Shown here in pieces: positions 26,935 through 35,014 of a stretch of 64,000 nucleotides of DNA. Source of the stretch: JAPPHA01 sp963662815 (GTDB lineage Bacteria > Pseudomonadota > Alphaproteobacteria > Rhodobacterales > Rhodobacteraceae); assembly GCA_963662815.2 (NCBI GenBank), contig CAXXWA010000041.1, positions 1 to 64,000 on the forward strand, written 5' to 3'. The translations under genes were made by a program, and so were the position numbers. Every line of letters starts with the position of its first letter. The stretch's first letter is position 1. The notes under the pieces are model-generated. The model ran no database searches and was not told the DNA's origin. It worked only from the letters and a program-made list of their open reading frames with translations.

Positions 26935-28248
26935 TCCGGAAATTCCTTCCGCAGGCATCTGTCGATGCCCGGAATGCTTGCCGCCGTGCGCGCATGCCTC
27001 GACCGCGTTCCCGACCCGCTCCGCACCCGCGGCATCAGCCTTTCCGACTGCCTGATGTCGGGGCTCGCGGCGTTCTCGTTCAAGATGCCGTCCCTGCTGC
27101 AGTTCGATGCGCGGGTGCGCGGCGGCGAGGATCCGGTCCGGGCGCGCAACCTGCGCACGCTTTCCGGCGTGGCACGGGCGCCATCGGACACCCGGATGCG
27201 GGAGCGGCTCGACGGGGCCGACCCCCGCGACCTGCGGCGCTGCTTCACGCGGATCCATGCCGCCCTGCAGCGCGGAAAGGTTCTGGAGGGCTGGAGCGTG
27301 CTCGACGGCCATCTCCCGGTCTCCGTCGACGGCACCGGCCGCCATTCCTCCCGCAAGGCCGGCTGCAGGAACCGCTGCGCGAGGAACCGCCGCGACGGGT
27401 CGAAGACCTGCCGCCATCAGGCCCTCGGCGCGGCGGCGGTCCACCCCGACCACGCCGAGGTGCTGCCGCTGGCGCCGGAGCCGGTCCGCAAGGAGGACGG
27501 CGCGCGGAAGAACGACTGCGAGAGGAACGCGGCGAAGCGGCTCCTGAACGACCTGCGCCGGGAGCATCCGCACATGAAGGCGATCATCGTCGAGGATGCG
27601 CCGGCATCCAGCGGCCCGCACGCCAGGCTTCCGAAAGAGAGGGATTTCCGCTTCGTCCCCGGGGCGAAGCCGGGCGACCGCGAACTGCCGTCCGGCCGGT
27701 CCGGGGCCGGCGACGCGAAACAGGCATGGGAGAGGCGCGACAGGAAGACCGGCACCGTGCACCGCTTCGAATGGGACCGCGGGTTGCCGACCGACGACGC
27801 GAACTTCGACCTGAGGATCAGCATGCTGCACTGCGAGGAGACCGACACGAACGGAAACGGGAAAAGGTTCTCGCGGGCCGCCGACCTCCCGACGGGCCGG
27901 GACACGGCGATGCCCGTCACGCGCGCCGCCCGCCGCGGACGGGCCATCGAGAACGGGACGTTCCAGACACTGAAGGCGCGGGACGCTTGCAGGTTCGAGC
28001 ACAGCTTCGGGCGCGGCAACAACCGGCTGGCGGACGTCTTCGCGACGCTTGCCATGCCCGCCTTCCCGGCCGGCCAGGTGCAGCAGCACTGCTGCCAGCT
28101 GTTCCGGAAGGCACGCGAACACCAGGGGCGCAACCCTGCCTCTGGAACAGGCTTCGAGAACCGGTCGGGACATTCGCCTTCCCGGACTGGAAGGTCCCCT
28201 GCCGCGCGATCGCGGGGGAGCTGGGCAAGGAGGACTGCGTTGCCCTGA
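26908..28248 (+). CDS. DDE transposase (ISNCY-like), copy 1
   Basis: The family core runs from LSMPGMLAAVRACLDRVPDP to about residue 400. The acidic triad appears as SVDGTGRHSS (D), IIVEDAPASSGPH (D) and AIENGTFQTLKARDACRFEH (E), matching the VDGT / VEDxLASNGPH / KxENExFxTLKxQGYxFEHN pattern of a widespread transposase family. No ATG lies at the mobile-unit border in this copy, so GTG near 26929 or ATG at SMPGML is the likely start. Near 28135 the frame leaves the family and the true C terminus (WNRLRE..TFAFPDWK) continues in another frame. Confidence 0.7.
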   Translation: MLHFGVEVGSGNSFRRHLSMPGMLAAVRACLDRVPDPLRTRGISLSDCLMSGLAAFSFKMPSLLQFDARVRGGEDPVRARNLRTLSGVARAPSDTRMRERLDGADPRDLRRCFTRIHAALQRGKVLEGWSVLDGHLPVSVDGTGRHSSRKAGCRNRCARNRRDGSKTCRHQALGAAAVHPDHAEVLPLAPEPVRKEDGARKNDCERNAAKRLLNDLRREHPHMKAIIVEDAPASSGPHARLPKERDFRFVPGAKPGDRELPSGRSGAGDAKQAWERRDRKTGTVHRFEWDRGLPTDDANFDLRISMLHCEETDTNGNGKRFSRAADLPTGRDTAMPVTRAARRGRAIENGTFQTLKARDACRFEHSFGRGNNRLADVFATLAMPAFPAGQVQQHCCQLFRKAREHQGRNPASGTGFENRSGHSPSRTGRSPAARSRGSWARRTALP

Positions 28249-28271
28249 TCCGCGCCGGGCCGCAGCCGCCC
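26934..28271 (+). mobile_element. DDE-transposase insertion sequence, copy 1
   Basis: These 1338 bp are nearly identical to 33461-34798 and the match begins and ends sharply, so this defines a mobile unit at its minimum size. It abuts the IS30 right end on the left. I do not see convincing terminal inverted repeats at the match boundaries. Differences between the copies are scattered substitutions with no insertions or deletions. Confidence 0.75.
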
Positions 28272-28425
28272 GGCCGATTGCCGTGCGCGCTCGAAACCGT
28301 CGGTCCATGCCGCACGCCCGAACCAGTCACAGACGAGCCGGCGACGAACTTGCCGGGAATTTCTGGCCTTGGCGCACTACAAATTGTAGAAGAGAGGGAA
28401 AGCAGGCAAACCGGGAGAAAAACAA

Positions 28426-29583
28426 ATGATTTTCGCCAATGAATTTCGGTCATCTCGATCAGCGTCACTAATCATACTTGCCGCGCTGTTCCTGTCGGGC
28501 AGCTTGAGCGAGGTTAGTGCCCAGGAAGACCGGGAAAACATGGAGCCAAGACCCGTCATCACGTTCACATCGTGGACCGGGCCTTACATGCGAAGCCAGA
28601 TGCTAGGGTTTGTCCGACCTTACGAGAGGGCCAACAACCTGCGTGTTAACGTCGAACACTACAACGGAGGAATTGCTGAAATCCGCGACCAGGTGGAATC
28701 GGCCAACGTAACTTGGGATGTCGTGGATCTCACCCAAGCCGATTCCCTTCGTGCCTGCAAGGAAGGGCTTTTGGAAAACCTCGCAGACATCGAATTGCCA
28801 GATGGTGCGGACGGAACGCCGGCCGCCGAGGATTTTGTGGATGGCGCCTTGAACGATTGCGGCGTCGGCGTCATCGTCTGGGCGACAGCATTTGCATACA
28901 GTGACAGCGCCTTCGGTGACAACGCACCTGAATCCATTGCGGATTTCTTCGACACCGGCTCTTTCCCGGGTCCGCGTGCAATTCGCAACGATCCAACGGT
29001 CATCATGGAATGGGCGTTGATGGCCGACGGGGTGGCACGCGAAGACGTTTACCCAATGCTCGAGACTGACGATGGTGTCGAAAGAGCGCTCAAGGTCATG
29101 AACAACATCAGGTCGGGCTTGGAGATCTGGGAAACCGGACGGCAGCCGGTGCGCTTGCTGAATGCAGGAGAGGTTGTGATGTCATCCGTTTGGGCCACGA
29201 CCGGAGCAGTGGCGTCAGGCGAAGATGGTGCCGACTTTTCCATGATTTTCGATGGCCGCGTGATCGAATTGGATCTGTTCGGCATTCCGAAAGGGTCGCT
29301 TTACAGGGATGAGGCAATTGAATTCATCCGGTTCGCCAGCAGCAGCCAATCGCTGGCGGACATGGTGTCGTACCATCCGAACGGGCCAACGCGAATGTCC
29401 TCGATCGCATTGTTGTCAGATGAAACCATGGCGCTGATTCCAAACGGTCCGGCCTACGAGGACATGGCGTTCATCCTGTCCGATGCCGAATGGTGGGCCG
29501 ACAACCATGCGAGGCTGGAAGAAGCATTTCGAGCCTGGCTGACTGCGCCTGTGCGTCAGGGCGCATCCGGATCGACACGATAA
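28426..29583 (+). CDS. PotD-like periplasmic binding protein, orphan
   Basis: The 385-residue product begins with a signal peptide (SLIILAALFLSGSLSEVSA, cleavage about residue 33). The mature part is a type II spermidine/putrescine-class binding protein: VITFTSWTGPYMRSQMLGFV at the N terminus, TWDVVDLTQADSLRACKEGLL in lobe 1 and AGEVVMSSVWATTG at the hinge. A ribosome site (GGGAG) precedes the ATG. No ABC ATPase or permease is near; instead a BCCT carrier follows after 30 bp in the same direction. GC content is visibly lower than in neighbouring genes, indicating transfer. Confidence 0.82.
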   Translation: MIFANEFRSSRSASLIILAALFLSGSLSEVSAQEDRENMEPRPVITFTSWTGPYMRSQMLGFVRPYERANNLRVNVEHYNGGIAEIRDQVESANVTWDVVDLTQADSLRACKEGLLENLADIELPDGADGTPAAEDFVDGALNDCGVGVIVWATAFAYSDSAFGDNAPESIADFFDTGSFPGPRAIRNDPTVIMEWALMADGVAREDVYPMLETDDGVERALKVMNNIRSGLEIWETGRQPVRLLNAGEVVMSSVWATTGAVASGEDGADFSMIFDGRVIELDLFGIPKGSLYRDEAIEFIRFASSSQSLADMVSYHPNGPTRMSSIALLSDETMALIPNGPAYEDMAFILSDAEWWADNHARLEEAFRAWLTAPVRQGASGSTR

Positions 29584-29613
29584 GCCGGCAAAGTAACTGC
29601 AAGGATTGATAAA

Positions 29614-31215
29614 ATGACCAATCAAACAATAACCAGGCCCGAGAACCTGGTGGCAACGTCAGGCCTGTTCACCGGAATGAACGCCTTGATGGGCATCGCT
29701 TCAATGGTGATGATCACCGGATTTGTCGGGTTCACGATCAGAGATGTGGAAGGTTCAAGCGAGATCTTTTCATTGGCAAAGAACTATATCATCGGCAGTC
29801 TCGACTGGTTCTACGTGTTGGTCGTGAATGCCGCCCTGTTCTTTGTGTTCTGGCTGCTGATCAGCCGGTTCGGTAATGTAAAGCTCGGCAAGCCGGACGA
29901 TGAACCCGATTTTTCGACCTTTTCGTGGATCTGCATGCTGTTCAGTGCGGGACTGGGATCGGGTCTGATATATTGGGGTGTTGCCGAACCGATGTATCAT
30001 ATCCAGGGTTCACCGTTTCTTGATCATCAGGGGATCGAACCTGGCTCAACCCAGGCGGCCATTTCGGCAGTCGTCGTGACCAATTTTCATTGGGGCTTCC
30101 ATGGTTGGGGTCTGTATGTGCTCGTCGGGTTGAGTCTCGCATATTTCGCCTATCGAAGTGATCTTCCGCTCACGCTGAGAACAGCATTATATCCGGTTCT
30201 CAAGGAGCGGATCTACGGCCCCTGGGGACATCTGGTTGACCTGGTCGGCGTATTCGGAACCATCTTCGGGCTGGCGACATCGCTGGGGCTCGGGGTTACA
30301 CCGATCGCTGCAGGTCTGGAAAACCTGGGTTGGATGAAGAATACCCAGGCGAACCAACTGATACTTGTCGCTATCATTACGGCCATGGGCACGGCTTCTG
30401 CCGCCTCGGGTGTAGGCAAAGGTGTCCGGATCCTGTCCGAATGCAATGTCGTGGCTTCACTTATCCTCTTGATCCTATTTCTGATCCTGGCGCCAACGGC
30501 CTTTGTGCTTGGTATCATGATCTCGGGATTGGGCGACTACCTGTGGAATGTCATCCCGATGGGCTTTTGGATTAACGGCGATCCGGAAAATCAATGGCAA
30601 AGCTGGTGGACGATTTTCTATTGGGGATGGTGGATCGCATGGTGTCCATTCGTGGGACTGTTCATCGCGAGGGTCTCCAAAGGCCGTACAATCCGGCAGT
30701 TCTGTTTCTGCGTGCTGTTGATACCGACGTCGGTCGTCATGCTGTGGATGGGAATTTTCGGCGGTGCAGCCACCGGCGTCGACCTTTTCTACGACGCTGG
30801 TGTCGTGGATGCCGTAAACAACGACTATGCCTCTGGAGTGTTTTCCACTCTGGCCGGGTTTGGCTACGGATGGATCGTCTACCCGTTGACCGCGTTGATC
30901 ACCATCCTGCTGATCTCCTGGTTTGTGACCTCATCGGACTCCGGCACTCTGGTCATGTGCACGATGCTTTCCATGGGCGACGAGCATCCGCCGGTCAAGT
31001 TTCGGGTATTTTGGGGCGTTACGTCCGGCGTCGTGGCCGGTGTCCTGATGTTGGCAGGTGGACTGAATGCCTTGCAGACAGCTTCTATCGTGGCCGGCTT
31101 GCCGATCGCTGTAATCCTGCTTTGCATGATTTATGGCACAGTCAGGGCGTTGCATGAAGATCACCCCTTGCCTGACGTAGCGGACAAGTATGACCTTGAA
31201 TTCCTGAATCGCTGA
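29614..31215 (+). CDS. BCCT-family transporter (betaine/carnitine/choline type)
   Basis: The 533-residue protein has about 12 membrane segments. The family block WWTIFYWGWWIAWCPFVGLFIARVSKGRTIRQF is present, near the BCCT signature WT-x-x-YW-x-WW, as is GLGSGLIYWGVAEPMYH in the substrate/ion path. The ribosome site AAGGA is 8 bases before ATG. The pairing with the upstream PotD-like gene looks operonic. BCCT carriers move quaternary amines or sulfonium compounds using ion gradients or exchange and normally need no binding protein. Lower GC than the surroundings suggests acquisition together with its neighbour. Short cytoplasmic tails argue against osmosensing. Confidence 0.9.
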   Translation: MTNQTITRPENLVATSGLFTGMNALMGIASMVMITGFVGFTIRDVEGSSEIFSLAKNYIIGSLDWFYVLVVNAALFFVFWLLISRFGNVKLGKPDDEPDFSTFSWICMLFSAGLGSGLIYWGVAEPMYHIQGSPFLDHQGIEPGSTQAAISAVVVTNFHWGFHGWGLYVLVGLSLAYFAYRSDLPLTLRTALYPVLKERIYGPWGHLVDLVGVFGTIFGLATSLGLGVTPIAAGLENLGWMKNTQANQLILVAIITAMGTASAASGVGKGVRILSECNVVASLILLILFLILAPTAFVLGIMISGLGDYLWNVIPMGFWINGDPENQWQSWWTIFYWGWWIAWCPFVGLFIARVSKGRTIRQFCFCVLLIPTSVVMLWMGIFGGAATGVDLFYDAGVVDAVNNDYASGVFSTLAGFGYGWIVYPLTALITILLISWFVTSSDSGTLVMCTMLSMGDEHPPVKFRVFWGVTSGVVAGVLMLAGGLNALQTASIVAGLPIAVILLCMIYGTVRALHEDHPLPDVADKYDLEFLNR

Positions 31216-31233
31216 ACCGGGAATACGCCGGTT
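31215..31233 (+). terminator. Possible terminator of the BCCT cassette
   Basis: A 6-bp inverted repeat AACCGG / CCGGTT with a 7-base loop begins on the BCCT stop codon and is followed by TCGATTT. The stem is short and the T-run weak, so factor-independent termination is only possible. Confidence 0.35.
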
Positions 31234-31367
31234 TCGATTTGGATCTCAGGACTGAGGGGAACAGCGAGGTATCGAGAGTGTAGCGGGCAATTGGATTATC
31301 TTCCCGGGATACGCTGCTAATATTGCCGGGTAATTCCGGCACTGCCAGTAGGGGCCGATCCGGCTCG

Positions 31368-32950
31368 GTGCGAAATGGCCGAGCGCCGAGCTAACTGGCG
31401 CTGGGGTAGCCGGTGCAAGTCCGGCAGGAAGGAAAGGTCAGCCGCCACTTCCACCGTGAGCCGTGCGCGTGCACCCGCGAGGGGGCACGTGTAGCGTCGG
31501 TAGCGGTGCGTGTGGCCGGGACGATTGAGCAGCGAAAATCCAGTCATCCGGAGTGCCGAGGTTTTCCGCGATGCCGAAGGCAACACCTGCAGGACCGCCA
31601 TGGCGAGGGACTGCCGGGCTCCGCGCTGTCGAAGAATCCAGGGACGCACGTACACCCCGCCTCAAGTTGAAGCAGGATGCGGCGGCGGGCGTGGACGGGG
31701 CGGCGTGGACGGAATGCGGGAACGGACCGGCCATGCGCCTGCCTGGCCTGCACGACCGCATCCGCAGAGGGGATTGCCGGGCGCTCCCGTCCCGACGGAC
31801 GGGATGCCCAAGCCGGACGGGGGAACACGACCGCTCGGCATCGCGGCACTGGAGGACAGGACCGTCCAGACTGCGGTGGCGGAGACCATCCTTGTGCCGA
31901 TATTCGAGCCGGAATTCCTCGGGTCGGCCATGGGTTCCGGCCCGGTCGCGGAGCGCATGACGCGCTCGACGCGCTGGCGTGCGGGATCGAGCGGCGCAAG
32001 GTCAACTGGATTGTCGACGCGGACATGCGGGCCTTCCTCGACCGGCTGGATCGAAGCCGGCTTCTGCAGTTCGCGGGCGCCGGATCGGGGATCGGCGGGT
32101 CATCCTGCTGATCTCCAAGTGGCTTGGCGCCGGCGTCATGGAAGAGGGCGAATGGCGGGACACCCTGCGGGGCGTTCCCCAAGGCTCGAGCGTTTCGCCG
32201 ATTCTGGCGAACATCCATCTCCATTTCGTCCTCGATCTCTGGTTCCAGAGGAAATGGCGCTCCCGGACCGCCCGCGGCGAGACGATCATCGTGCGCCAAT
32301 CCGACGACTTCGCGGTCGGGTTCCGGCACAAGCGGAATGCGGAACGGTTCCTGTGCGACCTGAAGGACAGGCTGGCCGCGTTCCCGCTCGACCTGCACCC
32401 GGACAAGACCCGCCTCGTCGGGTTCGGCAGGTTCGCGATGGCGAACCGCCGGGCACGGGGAGAGCGGCGTCCCGAGACATTCGACTTCCCCGGGCTCGCG
32501 CACTGCTGCCGGACCACGCGGAAGGGACGTTTCGGACCGGGGCGCAAGCCGATCGGGAAGCGCGCCGCCCGGACCCTGAAGCGCATCGAGGCCGAACTGC
32601 GTCGGCGGATGCACGACAACGTCTGCGAGGTTGCCACATGGCTTGGCCGGGTCGCGGGCGGATGGCTGCGGCACTGCGCGGTCCCGACCGGCTTCCGGTC
32701 CCTCAAGACGTTCGTGCACCGTCTCAAGCGGCCATGGCTGCGCGTCCTGCGACGCCGTTCGCGGAAGAACCGCTTCGATGGGGACAAGGTCGACCTGCCG
32801 GCGAGGGTCTTTTGGCCTCCGCTGCGGGTCCTGCATCCGTGGCCAGCCAAGCGGTTTGCCGTCAATCACCCGGGGCAGGAGCCTCGTGCCTTAACGGACA
32901 TGCGGGGATCTGTGCGGGGGGCGTCGGGCAACCGACGTTCCTACCGCGAC
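31368..32950 (+). mobile_element. Group II intron, decayed
   Basis: The left border is placed at GTGCG (31368), the 5' consensus. The right border is placed after a domain V/VI-like structure: GAGCCTCGTGCC... with ATCTGTGCGGGGGG and hairpin GGCGTCGGGCAACCGACG, ending near CTACCGCGAC (32950). Between them is a broken reverse transcriptase/maturase frame. The element lies downstream of the BCCT gene in non-coding DNA. Borders are inferred by eye and may be off by some bases. Confidence 0.65.
31577..32895 (+). pseudogene. Group II intron reverse transcriptase/maturase, broken
   Basis: Consecutive parts lie in at least three frames: KLKQDAAAGVDGAAWTECGN, MPKPDGGTRPLGIAALEDRTV with VQTAVAETILVPIFEPEFLG, RPGRGAHDALDALACGIERR with VNWIVDADMRAFLD, and GVPQGSSVSPILANIHLHFVLD with WFQRKW. 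The catalytic box that is normally YADD reads RQSDDFAVG, so the Tyr-Ala pair is changed although both Asp remain. The maturase end VFWPPLRVLHPWPAKRFAVN is present. Frameshifts plus the altered active site mean no active protein. Confidence 0.8.
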
Positions 32951-33127
32951 CCTTTCGTGTTTTTTGGCCGCCATTCTGGGCCATCTGTATTCCCCTGTGA
33001 TCAGTATGTGCCCATCCGAGCGGTGAAATGTGTTTGAGCGTTGTCACCTGCCCAAGGCGCAGAGTGTTCTTCATCGTCCCTTTTTGAGGATAGTCTGTTT
33101 GGTACGGATCCCGGGTCAAATAAATCA

Positions 33128-33330
33128 ATGACATGCAAGGCCAAAATCAGGGGTGTTCAATTGGGACAGCGGGCGGCCATCTACACTAGGGTTTCCACCG
33201 CGGACCAGTCCTGCGAGCGCCAGGTTTCGGAATTGACGTCCTTTGCCGGGCGATGCGGCTATGACGTGGCAGGGAAATTCAGGGAAACCGCGCCAGGGGC
33301 ATCCACCAATCTTGCCGCACGCAAAAAGGC
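33128..33330 (+). pseudogene. N-terminal fragment of a serine recombinase
   Basis: The frame starting MTCKAKIRGVQLGQRAAIYT continues RVSTADQSCERQVSELTSFA, the nucleophile-Ser region of resolvase/invertase proteins (YxRVSTxxQ with a catalytic Ser). Similarity ends near residue 65 where AT-rich unrelated sequence begins, followed by copy 2 of the DDE element. It is a truncated remnant. Confidence 0.7.
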
Positions 33331-33458
33331 AGCAATTCCCGCTAGAAATTCTTTTTGTTTATTATCAATCGGTTGCATGACGGTCACGGATTTTCTTTCG
33401 CAGGCTTTTCGCGCGGAACCGGACATCCTGCGGACAGACAGGCAAGGCCGAGCAGCAA

Positions 33459-34775
33459 ATGTCCGGAAATTCCTTCCGCAGGCATCTGTCGATGCCCGGA
33501 ATGCTTGCCGCCGTGCGCGCATGCTTCGACCGCGTTCCCGACCCGCTCCGCACCCGCGGCATCAGCCTTTCCGACTGCCTGATGTCGGGGCTCGCGGCGT
33601 TCTCGTTCAAGATGCCGTCCCTGCTGCAGTTCGATGCGCGGGTGCGCGGCGGCGAGGATCCGGTTCGGGCGCGCAACCTGCGCACGCTTTCCGGCGCGGC
33701 GCGGGCGCCACCGGACACCCGGATGCGGGAGCGGCTCGACGGGGCCGACCCCCGCGACCTGCGGCGCCGCTTCACGCGGATCCATGCCGCCCTGCAGCGC
33801 GGAAAGGTTCTGGAGGGCTGGAGCGTGCTCGACGGCCATCTCCCGGTCTCCGTCGACGGCACCGGCCGCCATTCCTCCCGCAAGGCCGGCTGCAGGAACC
33901 GCTGCGCGAGGAACCGCCGCGACGGGTCGAAGACCTGCCGCCATCAGGCCCTCGGCGCGGCGGCGGTCCACCCCGACCACGCCAAGGTGCTGCCGCTGGC
34001 GCCGGAGCCGGTCCGCAAGGAGGACGGCGCGCGGAAGAACGACTGCGAGAGGAACGCGGCGAAGCGGCTCCTGAACGACCTGCGCCGGGAGCATCCGCAC
34101 ATGAAGGCGATCATCGTCGAGGATGCGCCGGCATCCAACGGCCCGCACGCCAGGCTTCCGAAAGAGAGGGATTTCCGCTTCGTCCCCGGGGCGAAGCCGG
34201 GCGACCGCGAACTGCCGTCCGGCCGGTCCGGGGCCGGCGACGCGAAACAGGCATGGGAGAGGCGCGACAGGAAGACCGGCACCGTGCACCGCTTCGAATG
34301 GGACCACGGCCTGCCGACCGACGACGCGAACCTCGACCTGAGGATCAGCATGCTGCACTGCGAGGAGGCCGACACGAACGGAAACGGGAAAAGGTTCTCG
34401 CGGGCCGCCGACCTCCCGACGGGCCGGGACACGGCGATGCCCGTCATGCGCGCCGCCCGCCGCGGACGGGCCATCGAGGACGGGACGTTCCAGACACTGA
34501 AGGCGCAGGACGCATGCAGGTTCGAGCACAGCTTGGGGCACGGCAACAACCGGCTGGCGGACGTCTTCGCGACGCTTGCCATGCCCGCCTTCCCGGCCGG
34601 CCAGGTGCAGCAGCACTGCTGCCAGGTGTTCCGGAAGGCACGCGAACACCAGGGGCGCAACCCCGCCTCTGGAACAGGCTTCGGGAACTGGTCGGGACAT
34701 TCGCCTTCCCGGACTGGAAGGTCCCCTGCCGCGCGATCGCGGGGGAGCTGGGCAAGGAGGACTGCGTTGCCCTGA
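33459..34775 (+). CDS. DDE transposase (ISNCY-like), copy 2
   Basis: The 438-residue frame starts with ATG at 33459, formed at the junction with the host DNA (MSGNSFRRHLSMPGML). The acidic triad is intact: SVDGTGRHSS, IIVEDAPASNGPH and AIEDGTFQTLKAQDACRFEH. It is about 96% identical to copy 1, with some 17 substitutions. As in copy 1, the frame exits the family at REHQGRNPASGTGF near 34665, and the expected C terminus WNRLRELVGTFAFPDWKVPC lies in another frame up to 34798. The loss of about 40 native residues may or may not abolish activity. Confidence 0.72.
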   Translation: MSGNSFRRHLSMPGMLAAVRACFDRVPDPLRTRGISLSDCLMSGLAAFSFKMPSLLQFDARVRGGEDPVRARNLRTLSGAARAPPDTRMRERLDGADPRDLRRRFTRIHAALQRGKVLEGWSVLDGHLPVSVDGTGRHSSRKAGCRNRCARNRRDGSKTCRHQALGAAAVHPDHAKVLPLAPEPVRKEDGARKNDCERNAAKRLLNDLRREHPHMKAIIVEDAPASNGPHARLPKERDFRFVPGAKPGDRELPSGRSGAGDAKQAWERRDRKTGTVHRFEWDHGLPTDDANLDLRISMLHCEEADTNGNGKRFSRAADLPTGRDTAMPVMRAARRGRAIEDGTFQTLKAQDACRFEHSLGHGNNRLADVFATLAMPAFPAGQVQQHCCQVFRKAREHQGRNPASGTGFGNWSGHSPSRTGRSPAARSRGSWARRTALP

Positions 34776-34798
34776 TCCGCGCCGGGCCGCAGCCGCCC
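33461..34798 (+). mobile_element. DDE-transposase insertion sequence, copy 2
   Basis: This is the second 1338-bp copy of the unit at 26934-28271, in the same orientation. On its right it is followed almost at once by a partial IS30 right end, mirror to copy 1, which is preceded by an IS30 right end. The two copies bracket the PotD-like/BCCT cassette, the intron and the recombinase fragment (about 6.5 kb). Confidence 0.75.
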
Positions 34799-34803
34799 CT
34801 TGG

Positions 34804-34986
34804 GCGCGGCTTGCACCGTCCGGAGAGCGCGGCTACGCTGCGTTTCGACGGGACTTCAGCCGCCTCGTGCCCGGATCACCGGTGCCCGGGGGCCTGGATT
34901 CGCCATCACAGGGCCATCTTCTGCGCCCGAGCTGCGCGCTCGCTGCGGAAATGGCCGGTGTTGCACTTCGGAGTGGAAGTGGGGGA
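34804..34986 (+). mobile_element. IS30-family right-end fragment
   Basis: From GCGGCTTGCACCGTCCGG to GGAGTGGAAGTGGGGGA this repeats the last 180 bp of the IS30 element at 25857-26934. No transposase sequence remains. It lies between copy 2 of the DDE element and the complete Liv-type binding-protein gene and marks a second, deleted IS30 copy or a recombination product. Confidence 0.7.
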
Positions 34987-35014
34987 ACAATTTCTGGAGG
35001 AAAGCTCCGGAGCG

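Noticed and set aside
26223..28442. A 739-codon open frame spanning IS30 and DDE element sequence
   Set aside because: It joins the IS30 transposase fragment to an out-of-frame reading of the DDE transposase; the Arg/Ala/Pro-rich middle is a shadow frame.
28426..29583. PotD-like gene as part of a normal polyamine ABC operon
   Set aside because: No potA, potB or potC-like gene is adjacent; the following gene is a BCCT carrier.
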